From assembly GCA_014762585.1 (NCBI GenBank), contig JABURN010000102.1:1-15396 (forward strand): DNA of 15,396 nucleotides. Reading direction: 5' to 3'. Of the stretch, positions 8,013 to 14,852 are shown piece by piece. The notes under the pieces were generated by a model. That model was not told where the DNA came from and did no database searches. It saw only the letters and a program-made list of their open reading frames with translations. Position 1 is the stretch's first letter; every line of letters starts with the position of its first letter. Source of the DNA: Methylophaga sp. Lineage in GTDB: Bacteria > Pseudomonadota > Gammaproteobacteria > Nitrosococcales > Methylophagaceae. Position numbers and translations under genes: made by a program.

Positions 8013-8102
8013 GGCTATTTTTGCGCCCGGCTGCGTTGTCAATCGCTTATGTAGAACAACTACACCGCGCGCTTTCCCGCCTTGCCGGACACAAAAATAG
8101 CC
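8013..8102. repeat. Hairpin module 2 of the 269-bp element, inverted copy of module 1
   Basis: The outer stem pairs 8013–8023 (GGCTATTTTTG) with 8092–8102 and, after a short mismatch, 8027–8031 (CCGGC) with 8084–8088. The tip pairs 8050–8054 (TGTAG) with 8060–8064 around AACAA. Read on the − strand, 8084 to 8031 shares with module 1 (7925–7977) the ordered blocks CAAGGCG, AAAGC, GTGTAG, a 5-nt loop, CTACAT and AACGCAG, with one nt length difference. The two modules are therefore homologous and face each other. Confidence 0.8.
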
Positions 8103-8142
8103 GCCAGCAGTGGTGGATATGAAAGAGCAACAAGCCCTATCA

Positions 8143-8856
8143 TTAATAATGGCTTATTGCGCGGGCGATTGTCCACACTTCAATCGTTTCGGCGCCGTGA
8201 AGCTGTAAAACTTTGGCGGCTTCAGCGGTGGTGTGGCCCGAGGTCATCACATCATCAATAATAGCGATATGTGCCGGTACCGACTCAGCGCAACAGACAA
8301 AGGCCCGGCGCATATTCTGGCGCCGCTGTTTGAAAGACAGCTGGCTCTGGGAACGGGTATATCTGACCCGGTTCAGCAGCCCGGTCTGGCATTGGAGATT
8401 CAATGCCTGTGCGAGTCTGCGGGCGATTTCATGGGCCTGGTTAAAGCCGCGCTGACGCAGGCGCAGTGGATGCAATGGAATGGGGATCAGGCAGTCTGGC
8501 AGATCGTCGCGCAGCGCAAATTGTTGCTGCATCCTGCTGGCAAAAAAATCGGCAAACTGCAGTTGCTGGTGAAATTTGAAACTGGTGATGCAGCGTTTGA
8601 TCGCAGCCTCATATCGATACAGACTGAAGCTGTGGTCAGAAATCGGCGGCTGCTTGAGACAAGAACCGCAGATTTGCGCAGATTCCAGTGGCATCGCACA
8701 GCGATGACAGGCCGAACCCAGCAGTGGCAACTCCGCGGCACAGGCCTGACAAAGCGGATCCTCCTGTGACGGTAGGCCACAGAGCAAACAGGGTATCGGA
8801 AACAGTTTCCTGTATAATTCCAGAGTTCGATGCGTCAAAGTGCTGAATACAGCCAT
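8143..8856 (-). CDS. comF: ComF/GntX family phosphoribosyltransferase-like protein
   Basis: About 237 residues, the usual ComF length. The N-terminal zinc-ribbon region has four CxxC pairs (CLLC 23–26, CQAC 36–39, CHRC 50–53, CGSC 63–66). The C-terminal type I phosphoribosyltransferase domain includes LIPIPLHPLRLRQRGFNQA and the PRPP loop IIDDVMTSGHTT (199–210). ComF supports DNA uptake during natural transformation in competent bacteria; the E. coli relative GntX has been linked to gluconate use. Which role applies here is unknown. Both ATG 8856 and GTG 8865 are plausible starts; the ATG is preferred because GGGTGA lies 5 nt upstream. It is divergent from bioB, 43 nt between starts, and upstream of the cyclase gene on the same strand. 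Confidence 0.9.
   Translation of the reverse strand: MAVFSTLTHRTLELYRKLFPIPCLLCGLPSQEDPLCQACAAELPLLGSACHRCAMPLESAQICGSCLKQPPISDHSFSLYRYEAAIKRCITSFKFHQQLQFADFFASRMQQQFALRDDLPDCLIPIPLHPLRLRQRGFNQAHEIARRLAQALNLQCQTGLLNRVRYTRSQSQLSFKQRRQNMRRAFVCCAESVPAHIAIIDDVMTSGHTTAEAAKVLQLHGAETIEVWTIARAISHY
8798..8818 (+). promoter_or_regulatory. Candidate bioB promoter with adjacent palindrome
   Basis: A consensus −10 hexamer TATAAT lies at 8813–8818, about 80 nt before the bioB ATG and inside the comF coding region. Immediately upstream is a perfect 13-bp palindrome GGAAACAGTTTCC (8798–8810), which overlaps the spacer. No good −35 hexamer is found at 16–18 bp spacing. This would fit a promoter needing an activator or one controlled by a repressor at the palindrome. 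The palindrome does not match the E. coli BirA operator (TTGTAAACC type). Because it is also comF coding sequence, chance is not excluded. Confidence 0.4.
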
Positions 8857-8899
8857 GACCGTCACCCAATTTAATCCTTTAAATCAGTGAAGAGTCATC

Positions 8900-9910
8900 A
8901 TGCCTGAGAATGTAGCAGAAACCCAAGCGACGATTCGTCAAGACTGGAAGCAGGAAGAAGTCGAAGCCCTGTTTGCTTTGCCTTTCAATGATCTGCTGTT
9001 TCAAGCTCAAACCGTTCACCGTCAGCATTTCGATGCCAATGCGGTGCAAATCAGTACCTTGCTCAGCATCAAAACCGGTGGCTGTGCTGAAGACTGCGGC
9101 TACTGCCCGCAAAGCGCCCATCACCCGTCAGCGGTGAAAGCCGAGCCTTTGATGCCACTGGAAGAGGTCATGAAGTCGGCGAATGATGCCAAGGACGCCG
9201 GTGCCAGCCGTTTCTGCATGGGCGCTGCCTGGCGTAACCTCAAAGATCGCGATCTGGAACGCGTTGCCGCCATGGTGGAAGGCGTGAAAAGTCTGGGTCT
9301 GGAAACCTGCGTCACCCTGGGTATGCTGGAAGAGCATCAGGCCAAGCGCCTGAAAGAGGCCGGACTGGATTACTACAATCACAACCTGGATACCTCACCG
9401 GAGTTCTACGGTGAAATCATCTCTACCCGTACCTATGAAGACCGACTCAACACCCTGAGCCATGTCCGCGATGCCGGCATTAATGTCTGCAGCGGCGGTA
9501 TTGTCGGTATGGGCGAAGCCCGCACTGATCGTGCCGGTCTGTTGATTAGTCTGGCTAACCTGCCAACCCAGCCTCAGAGCGTGCCGATTAACCTGCTGGT
9601 TCAGGTCGAAGGGACGCCGTTGAACGGCACCGATAACCTCGATGCGCTTGAGTTTGTCCGCACGATTGCCGTCGCCCGCATCATGATGCCGAAATCCTTC
9701 GTGCGTTTGTCAGCCGGTCGCGAAAATATGAGTGACGAAATGCAGGCCATGTGTTTCCTGGCCGGTGCCAACTCGATTTTCTATGGTGAAAAACTGCTGA
9801 CCACCGACAACCCGGATACCAACCATGACCAGCAGTTATTCAAGCGGCTGGGTATTACTCCCTGGGTCGGCGACGATAAAGCCGAAGACAAGCAGTGTTC
9901 GGCGGCCTGA
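8900..9910 (+). CDS. bioB: Biotin synthase BioB
   Basis: BioB is the radical-SAM enzyme that inserts sulfur into dethiobiotin to give biotin, the last step of the pathway. The 336-residue product has the [4Fe-4S] motif in [13 protein letters not shown] (Cys62, Cys66, Cys69). All expected [2Fe-2S] ligands are visible: Cys106 in RFCMGAAW, Cys137 in ETCVTLGML, Cys197 in [12 protein letters not shown], and Arg269 in [21 protein letters not shown] is also diagnostic. The ATG at 8900 has a modest GAAGAG site upstream. It is the first gene of the bioB-F-H-C-D operon, and bioF begins 9 nt after its stop. Confidence 0.98.
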   Translation: MPENVAETQATIRQDWKQEEVEALFALPFNDLLFQAQTVHRQHFDANAVQISTLLSIKTGGCAEDCGYCPQSAHHPSAVKAEPLMPLEEVMKSANDAKDAGASRFCMGAAWRNLKDRDLERVAAMVEGVKSLGLETCVTLGMLEEHQAKRLKEAGLDYYNHNLDTSPEFYGEIISTRTYEDRLNTLSHVRDAGINVCSGGIVGMGEARTDRAGLLISLANLPTQPQSVPINLLVQVEGTPLNGTDNLDALEFVRTIAVARIMMPKSFVRLSAGRENMSDEMQAMCFLAGANSIFYGEKLLTTDNPDTNHDQQLFKRLGITPWVGDDKAEDKQCSAA

Positions 9911-9919
9911 TAGCCAAGA

Positions 9920-11095
9920 GTGTCACAACTCCCCTGGCATGAGGAATTAACCGCCGCTTTAGCCGATCGTAAAGCGGCGGGTCGTTACCGCCAGAACCGC
10001 CTCCGCCTGGGTGAACAGGGCGTTAATATCACGGTTGACGGCAAGACCATGCTGTCTTTTTGCAGTAATGACTATCTCGGCCTCGCTGCCCATCCCGATA
10101 TCAAACAGGCTTTCAAACAGGCTGTAGATAAGGAAGGGGTTGGCAGCGGTGCTGCGCACCTGTTGACCGGTCACAGCTATTATCATCAGGCGCTGGAGGA
10201 AGCGCTGGCTGATTTCACTGGCCAGCCCCGGGTTCTGTTGTTCTCCACCGGCTACATGGCCAATCTCGGGGCCATTGACGGGCTGCTGCAGCGCGGCGAT
10301 GCGGTGATTCAGGATAAGCTCAATCATGCCTCGCTTCTCGACGGAGGCCGGCTGACCGAAGCGGATCAGCTGCGCTACCCCCATGCCGATATGTCTCTGT
10401 TGCATAAACGTTTGCATAACGCAGCCACGGCCAAACATCGCCTTATCGTCTCTGACGGCGTCTTCAGCATGGATGGTGATATTGCGCCTTTGCCAGAGAT
10501 TATGGCGCTGGCGAAACAGCACGGGGCAGCGGTATTGATTGATGATGCTCACGGTTTTGGTGTGATAGGCAAAGGCGGCCGTGGCACGGTTTCGCATTTT
10601 GATATTGCTGCCGAGGCGGCCCCGATTCAGGTTGGTACGCTGGGTAAAGCCTTTGGCACCGGTGGCGCTTTTGTCGCGGCCGATGAAACCGTGATCGAAA
10701 CATTAGTTCAGCAGGCCCGAAGCTATGTCTATACCACGGCGCAACCGCCTGCCGTTGCGGCAGCGACGCTGGCCAGCCTGAAACTGGTAGAACAGGAAGA
10801 CTGGCGCCGTGAGCAGCTACAGGCCTTGATTCAGCAGTTCAGACAGGGCGCACAGCAACTGGGGCTGGATTTAATGCCTTCGGAAACGCAGATACAGCCA
10901 GTAGTCATTGGTGACGACAAAAAAGCGCTCGCCATCGGCCAGCAATTGGAACAGGCCGGCATTCTGGTGGGCGTGATTCGTCCGCCGACGGTACCCAAGA
11001 ACACCGCGAGACTCAGGATTACCTTTTCTGCAGATCATAAAGAACAGGATGTCATTCAACTGCTGAACGCACTGGAGCAGGCCATTGCACATTGA
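9920..11095 (+). CDS. bioF: 8-amino-7-oxononanoate synthase BioF
   Basis: BioF is a PLP-dependent alpha-oxoamine synthase that condenses pimeloyl-ACP with L-alanine to give 8-amino-7-oxononanoate. The 391-residue length is normal. Visible motifs are SFCSNDYLGLAAHPD near residue 46, GSGAAHLLTGHSYYH near 75, the PLP-binding DDAHGFGVIG (208–217) and the Schiff-base lysine Lys243 in GTLGKAFGTGGAF. The C-terminal PPTVPKNTARLRITFSADH is conserved in the family. The start is a GTG with only a weak ribosome site, so translation may rely on coupling to bioB just upstream. The last 11 nt overlap the bioH start. Confidence 0.97.
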   Translation: MSQLPWHEELTAALADRKAAGRYRQNRLRLGEQGVNITVDGKTMLSFCSNDYLGLAAHPDIKQAFKQAVDKEGVGSGAAHLLTGHSYYHQALEEALADFTGQPRVLLFSTGYMANLGAIDGLLQRGDAVIQDKLNHASLLDGGRLTEADQLRYPHADMSLLHKRLHNAATAKHRLIVSDGVFSMDGDIAPLPEIMALAKQHGAAVLIDDAHGFGVIGKGGRGTVSHFDIAAEAAPIQVGTLGKAFGTGGAFVAADETVIETLVQQARSYVYTTAQPPAVAAATLASLKLVEQEDWRREQLQALIQQFRQGAQQLGLDLMPSETQIQPVVIGDDKKALAIGQQLEQAGILVGVIRPPTVPKNTARLRITFSADHKEQDVIQLLNALEQAIAH

Positions 11096-11846
11096 GCAGC
11101 GGGGCAGTGGTCCGGATCTGGTGATGTTACACGGCTGGAGCATGCACAGTGGCGTCTGGCATGAGCTTGCTGATCGTCTGGCAAACCGCTTCACACTGCA
11201 CCTGGTCGATCTGCCGGGGCATGGTCTGAGTGACTGGCAGCCCGCGGCATTTGATCTCGACAACTTATTGCCAGCATTAGCCGACAAATTGCCACAAAGA
11301 GCGGTCTGGCTGGGCTGGTCGCTGGGCGGTTTACTGAGCCTGGCCTTTGCACAGCAATATCCCGTCCGGGTCAGCAAGTTGAACCTGATGGCGGCGACTC
11401 CGCGTTTTGTTCAGGGCCCCGATTGGCCTTGTGCGATGCAGAGTGAGATATTTGAGAATTTTGCTGCCAGTCTTGATGTCAATCAACAGCAGACCCTGCA
11501 GCGTTTTCTGATGCTTCAGGCCAAAGGCGTGGATAACAGCCGCGCTACGATCCGTGATTTGAGCGAACGTCTGGCAATACAGCACTCGCCAGCACCAGCG
11601 GCACTGCACGCAGGGCTTGATTGCCTGCTGAAACTGGATATGCGTGAGGCCCTGGCAAACTTGTCGTGCCCGGTTCAGTTGCTGTTGGGTACACGTGACA
11701 CTCTAATCCCGGCAGCGATGGCAGAATATGCCCGCAGGCTCAATCCGGCGCTGCAGGTTGTGATGCTGGAAGGTCTGGGCCATGCGCCGTTTATTGCACA
11801 AGCTGCGGCATGTCAGCAACAGATAGAACAGTTTATTGATGGTTGA
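11085..11846 (+). CDS. bioH: Pimeloyl-ACP methyl ester carboxylesterase BioH
   Basis: BioH is an alpha/beta hydrolase that removes the methyl group from pimeloyl-ACP methyl ester, ending the BioC-initiated pimelate route. At 253 residues it is close to E. coli BioH (256). The catalytic triad is visible: Ser79 in LGWSLGG, Asp205 in LLGTRDTLIP and His233 in GLGHAPF. The oxyanion segment LHGWSMHSGVW and FTLHLVDLPGHGLSDW match the family. The start is a TTG inside bioF; GGAG seven nt upstream (11074–11077) supports it, and the N terminus aligns with E. coli BioH. Its end overlaps the start of bioC, so F, H, C and D are chained by overlaps. Confidence 0.95.
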   Translation: MHIEQRGSGPDLVMLHGWSMHSGVWHELADRLANRFTLHLVDLPGHGLSDWQPAAFDLDNLLPALADKLPQRAVWLGWSLGGLLSLAFAQQYPVRVSKLNLMAATPRFVQGPDWPCAMQSEIFENFAASLDVNQQQTLQRFLMLQAKGVDNSRATIRDLSERLAIQHSPAPAALHAGLDCLLKLDMREALANLSCPVQLLLGTRDTLIPAAMAEYARRLNPALQVVMLEGLGHAPFIAQAAACQQQIEQFIDG

Positions 11847-12735
11847 ATATCGTCCCGATAAATCCAAAGTTGCCCGTTCCTTTGCCGCTGCGGCGGCAAA
11901 GTATGATGATGTGGCGATTCTGCAGCGGCAGACGGCGGATGAATTACTGGATCGCCTGAGCCTGATGAAGATTGCACCGCAGTCGATACTGGATCTGGGC
12001 GCGGGGACCGGCCGAAATCTTTCACTACTGCAAAAACATTTTCCGCAGGCAAGGTTGTTTGCCATGGATATCGCCCCCGATATGCTGCTACAGGCGCGCA
12101 AACGCTACCGTCAGGATCTCGGACTCAAGCGCTGGTTGCCCGGCAGCAGTCAGAAACTGCAATTACTGGCCGGCGACGCCGAGTCGATTCCCTTGGCCGA
12201 TAATAGTGTTGATCTGGTTTTCGCCAATCTGGCTCTGCAATGGTGTGAGCCGTCTGTCAGTTTTACTGAAATTCAGCGGGTGCTGAGACCGGATGGATTA
12301 CTGCTGTTCAGCTCACTGGGACCCGATACCCTGACCGAATTAAGACAGGCCTGGGCCGCGGTAGATGCCTATCCGCATGTGAATGTGTTTTACGATATGC
12401 ATGACGTGGGCGATGCCATGACATTCAGTGGTTTAGCGGACTGCGTGCTCGATGTCGAGCCTTATGTGTTGACCTATCCGACACCGATGGCGATGATGCG
12501 TGACCTCAAAATCTTGGGGGCACGCAATGTGAATGAAGGCCGCCGCCGGGGACTCACCGGTAAACAGCTGATGCGCCAGGTTATTGCCGAGTATGAAAAT
12601 TTCCGTATTGAAGGACTGATCCCGGCCAGTTATGAAGTGGTCTATGGTCATGGCTGGAAACTGCAGAAGGCAGGCCAGCGACCAGCGGCCGATGGCAGTG
12701 TGCATATTCCCCTGAATGAGATCCAGCGACGATGA
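11839..12735 (+). CDS. bioC: Malonyl-ACP O-methyltransferase BioC
   Basis: BioC methylates the free carboxyl of malonyl-ACP with SAM, which lets fatty-acid synthase build the pimeloyl chain. The 298-residue protein starts with RPDKSKVARSFAAAAAKYDD, the family's N-terminal signature. SAM motif I is ILDLGAGTGR (50–59) and the acidic strand-2 residue is Asp77 in LFAMDIAPDML. GDAESIPLADNSVDLVFANL and ALQWCEP follow. The C-terminal half (MHDVGDAMTFSGLADCVLDV and LKILGARNVNEGR) is specific to BioC rather than generic methyltransferases. ATG 11839 overlaps the bioH end by 8 nt; TTG 11836 is an alternative. The stop shares ATGA with the bioD start. Confidence 0.96.
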   Translation: MVEYRPDKSKVARSFAAAAAKYDDVAILQRQTADELLDRLSLMKIAPQSILDLGAGTGRNLSLLQKHFPQARLFAMDIAPDMLLQARKRYRQDLGLKRWLPGSSQKLQLLAGDAESIPLADNSVDLVFANLALQWCEPSVSFTEIQRVLRPDGLLLFSSLGPDTLTELRQAWAAVDAYPHVNVFYDMHDVGDAMTFSGLADCVLDVEPYVLTYPTPMAMMRDLKILGARNVNEGRRRGLTGKQLMRQVIAEYENFRIEGLIPASYEVVYGHGWKLQKAGQRPAADGSVHIPLNEIQRR

Positions 12736-13397
12736 TTCCCAAACATGTCTTTGTGACCGGCACCGATACTGAAGTCGGCAAAACCCGTATTACCACCGGT
12801 CTGATGGCGGTATTACAGCAACAGGGTCTGAAAGCAGCTGGGATGAAACCGGTTGCCAGTGGCTGTGACTGGGTAGCGGGGCAATGGCAGAATGAAGATG
12901 CACTGGCGATGATTGCGCAGAGCAATGTGTCTCTGCCTTATTCTGTGGTAAATCCTTACGCGTTCGAGCCGGCGATTGCCCCGCATATCGCTGCCAGCCG
13001 GGTTAATAATGAAGTCTCCATCAGCGAAATAAAACAACAGTTCGAGCAGATCAAATCTGAGGCGGATGCGGTCGTGGTGGAAGGCGCCGGTGGCTGGCTG
13101 GTACCACTGAATCAGACCGAAACCATGGCTGACCTCGCTGTGGCACTGGATCTGCCAGTGGTGCTGGTGGTAGCAATCAAACTGGGCTGTATTAACCATG
13201 CTTTGCTCAGTATTGAATCGATTCAGCAGCGTGGCCTTCGAATCGCGGGCTGGGTCGCCAATCACCTTGACGCCCAGCACGAATCGGCAGAAATTATAGA
13301 CACACTCAAACAGCATATCGCCGCACCCTGTCTGGGTGTTGTTCCAAAACTCCTTGACGGTCAATCCGCTGCCGATTTCCTTTGCCGGGAGGATTGA
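12732..13397 (+). CDS. bioD: Dethiobiotin synthetase BioD
   Basis: BioD is an ATP-dependent carboxylase that closes the ureido ring of 7,8-diaminononanoate to give dethiobiotin. The 221-residue length is typical. The P-loop is GTDTEVGKT (10–18); Lys39 in GMKPVASG and the EGAGG segment (117–121) complete the expected active site. The ATG overlaps the bioC stop by 4 nt (ATGA), the tightest coupling in the operon. The preceding pathway enzyme BioA, which supplies diaminononanoate, is not encoded in this window. The stop is 3 nt from the start of the LapG-like gene, whose ribosome site lies within the bioD 3' end. Confidence 0.97.
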   Translation: MIPKHVFVTGTDTEVGKTRITTGLMAVLQQQGLKAAGMKPVASGCDWVAGQWQNEDALAMIAQSNVSLPYSVVNPYAFEPAIAPHIAASRVNNEVSISEIKQQFEQIKSEADAVVVEGAGGWLVPLNQTETMADLAVALDLPVVLVVAIKLGCINHALLSIESIQQRGLRIAGWVANHLDAQHESAEIIDTLKQHIAAPCLGVVPKLLDGQSAADFLCRED

Positions 13398-13400
13398 AAA

Positions 13401-14081
13401 ATGAAATGGCTGATCGTTTTGATGCTGGCACTATTGGCCGGCTGTTCGTCTTCCCCCAAAAAAGAATCCGGGATCAGCCCCGAGATTGAGGCCCGGGTCG
13501 CCAGTTGGAATCAGCTGATTGATGAGGGCAAGCGCTGGTCCGATGCGCGCCGCCTGAAAGCGGCCAATGATTTTGTTAATCAGCTGGTGTTTGTCGACGA
13601 TATCAAGCACTGGAAACAGCAGGATTACTGGGCCACGCCGCTGCAGACAATTGTCAGTGGCGGTGGTGACTGTGAAGACTTTTCTCTGGCCAAGTACTTT
13701 ACCCTGACCGGCATGGGGATGGAGCGGGATAAGCTGCGACTGACCTATGTTAAAGCGCTGGAACTCAACCAGGCGCATATGGTGGTCAGTTATTACGAAA
13801 CACCGAAAGCCGTGCCTTTAGTGCTGGATAATCTCAACACGCGGATCCTGCCTGCCACGCAGCGTGAGGATTTATATCCGGTTTACAGCTTTAACGGGGC
13901 CGGATTGTGGCTGAATAAACGTAATCACGACAGTAATTTAATTGATAACGCCGAGCGCATCAGCTTATGGCAGACGCTGCTCAAAAGTATGGATGTCGAG
14001 GCAGCTAATACCGAGACCATGATCTGTCGTTACCAGTATTACGATTTGCCTGCAGCAGAAGCCAGAACCCGCTGTCCCTAG
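13401..14081 (+). CDS. LapG-like transglutaminase-fold cysteine protease, predicted lipoprotein
   Basis: The 226-residue product starts MKWLIVLMLALLAGCSSS, a lipoprotein signal with lipobox LLAGC (lipidated Cys15). The mature part fits the bacterial transglutaminase-like cysteine proteinase (BTLCP/DUF920) family: Cys91 in GGGDCEDFSLAKYF, His126 in AHMVVSYY and Asp143 in LVLDNLN. In LapG the residues flanking the nucleophile bind calcium, and here they are Asp90 and Glu92. LapG cleaves large surface adhesins and is held inactive by the c-di-GMP receptor LapD; no LapD or adhesin gene is visible here. LapG itself is periplasmic, so the lipid anchor is a variation. GGGAGGA lies 7 nt upstream of the ATG. 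It may be read through from the bio operon. Confidence 0.88.
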   Translation: MKWLIVLMLALLAGCSSSPKKESGISPEIEARVASWNQLIDEGKRWSDARRLKAANDFVNQLVFVDDIKHWKQQDYWATPLQTIVSGGGDCEDFSLAKYFTLTGMGMERDKLRLTYVKALELNQAHMVVSYYETPKAVPLVLDNLNTRILPATQREDLYPVYSFNGAGLWLNKRNHDSNLIDNAERISLWQTLLKSMDVEAANTETMICRYQYYDLPAAEARTRCP

Positions 14082-14098
14082 CTCAACAAGCCCTAGGG
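14076..14098. terminator. Weak hairpin between convergent genes
   Basis: CCCTAG (14076–14081) can pair with CTAGGG (14093–14098) around an 11-nt loop, between the convergent LapG-like and GST genes. The stem is only 6 bp and no T run follows on either strand, so it is at best a weak bidirectional terminator. The loop includes most of the 12-base sequence shared with the 269-bp element. Confidence 0.25.
14084..14095 (+). repeat. Isolated 12-base match to the terminus of the 269-bp element
   Basis: CAACAAGCCCTA here is identical to the last 12 bases of the 269-bp element (8128–8139), with no adjoining element sequence recognisable. It sits in the 11-nt gap between convergent genes and supplies the TAG stop of the GST gene on the − strand. 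It may be a remnant or footprint of another copy, or a chance match. Confidence 0.45.
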
Positions 14099-14749
14099 AA
14101 AGACCACGGGCTCATCGCCTTCCTGCCATTGCGGGTATTTTTTCATCACGGTGCGAAACAAGTCACTCTCAAGAAACGCTTCCAGCCACGCCCTGACTCT
14201 GGGGTAGGGCGCACTGTCAAACCAGTCTTTATCGACAAAAGCGAACTGGCGGATAAACGGCAATAGCGCGATATCAGCGAGGGTCCAGCTGTCTCTCAAT
14301 AAACAGTCATGCTCAGTTAACAACTGTTCCAGCCGCGTCAGTGTCTTTTCACCTTGTTCACGGTAAAAACGCTCGTCCTGTTCCGGATAGCGATCTGCGT
14401 ATTTATAGCGGTCCAGAAAATATTTGAACTCACCGTCATTGTTTTCGATCAGCGCCAGCATCTGTTCATGCTGCTCACTGGTCAGTGACTGATACCAGTT
14501 GTCGGGATCGTGCTGGGCCAATGCCCAGAAAGCAATGTCGATGCTTTCGTCAATCAGCTTATCATCCGCCGTCAGCAGTACCGGCACGGTCGCTTTGGGC
14601 GAAAGTTCAATGAGCTGCTGCGGTTTGTCTTTGAGTACCACTTCACGGAGTTCACACTGAATACCGCTTTGTGCAATCGCCAGCCGGGCACGCATGGCAT
14701 AGGGACATCGACGAAAACTATAAAGCGTGGCGAGATTCTGCTCTGTCAT
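14093..14749 (-). CDS. Glutathione S-transferase family protein
   Basis: The product of about 218 residues has the two-domain GST layout. The thioredoxin-like N domain has LYSFRRCPYAMRARLAIAQS (Cys15-Pro16-Tyr17), the cis-proline in KATVPVLL (Pro56) and the glutathione gamma-Glu contact region DESIDI (67–72). The helical C domain includes SWTLADIALLPFIRQFAFVD, the N-capping-box type segment common in GSTs. It is cytoplasmic, and the substrate cannot be inferred. The Cys-Pro-Tyr at the active-site position suggests thiol chemistry as in glutaredoxin-like or omega/beta types rather than Ser/Tyr GSTs. ATG 14749 is preferred; TTG 14761 is also in frame. It is divergent from the efflux gene across an AT-rich spacer. 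Confidence 0.9.
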   Translation of the reverse strand: MTEQNLATLYSFRRCPYAMRARLAIAQSGIQCELREVVLKDKPQQLIELSPKATVPVLLTADDKLIDESIDIAFWALAQHDPDNWYQSLTSEQHEQMLALIENNDGEFKYFLDRYKYADRYPEQDERFYREQGEKTLTRLEQLLTEHDCLLRDSWTLADIALLPFIRQFAFVDKDWFDSAPYPRVRAWLEAFLESDLFRTVMKKYPQWQEGDEPVVFP

Positions 14750-14852
14750 GTCACTCTTCAATTACTGCTTAAAGGCGGCCAGTATAGACAAACAGCGGTA
14801 ATAATTATAAATTAGTAAATAGTAATATAGTATGTCAGTACAGGGACTGCTC
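14750..14852. promoter_or_regulatory. AT-rich divergent intergenic region with candidate promoters
   Basis: This gap between the divergent GST and membrane fusion protein starts is strikingly AT-rich from about 14796 to 14833. On the + strand TATAGT (14826–14831) could be a −10, but it would leave a very short leader. On the − strand TATACT (14781–14786 reversed) could be the GST −10. No convincing −35 boxes are seen for either. A shared regulator site is possible but no clear palindrome was found. Confidence 0.35.

Larger units (their letters stand above)
7871..8139. repeat. 269-bp element with terminal inverted repeats and two paired hairpins
   Basis: The ends are inverted repeats: 7871–7905 matches the reverse complement of 8105–8139 at 31 of 35 positions, starting TAGGGCTTGTTG. 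Inside are two long hairpins, 7909–7993 and 8013–8102. No open reading frame of gene size is evident, so it would be non-autonomous. It occupies the whole gap between comF (stop at 8143) and the cyclase gene (start at 7852). A target-site duplication is not convincing; only a TC dinucleotide on both sides was seen. It resembles a MITE or a large palindromic intergenic repeat. The family is not named because no search was possible. Confidence 0.85.

Noticed and set aside
7871..8139. CRISPR array or insertion sequence with transposase
   Set aside because: There are no regularly spaced direct repeats, and no transposase-sized ORF exists within the inverted repeats.
8233..8769. 178-codon + strand ORF opposite comF
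   Set aside because: comF on the − strand carries four CxxC pairs and a PRPP loop, so the + frame is a shadow.
8857..8899. BirA-type biotin operator between comF and bioB
   Set aside because: No sequence resembling the TTGTAAACC inverted repeat is present in the gap or just upstream.
9959..10597. 212-codon antisense ORF across bioF
   Set aside because: It lies wholly opposite a clear bioF with all motifs, has no recognisable domain and reads as a composition-driven shadow.
12813..13364. 183-codon antisense ORF across bioD
   Set aside because: It is opposite a well-supported bioD and has His/Cys-rich low-meaning composition typical of antisense frames.
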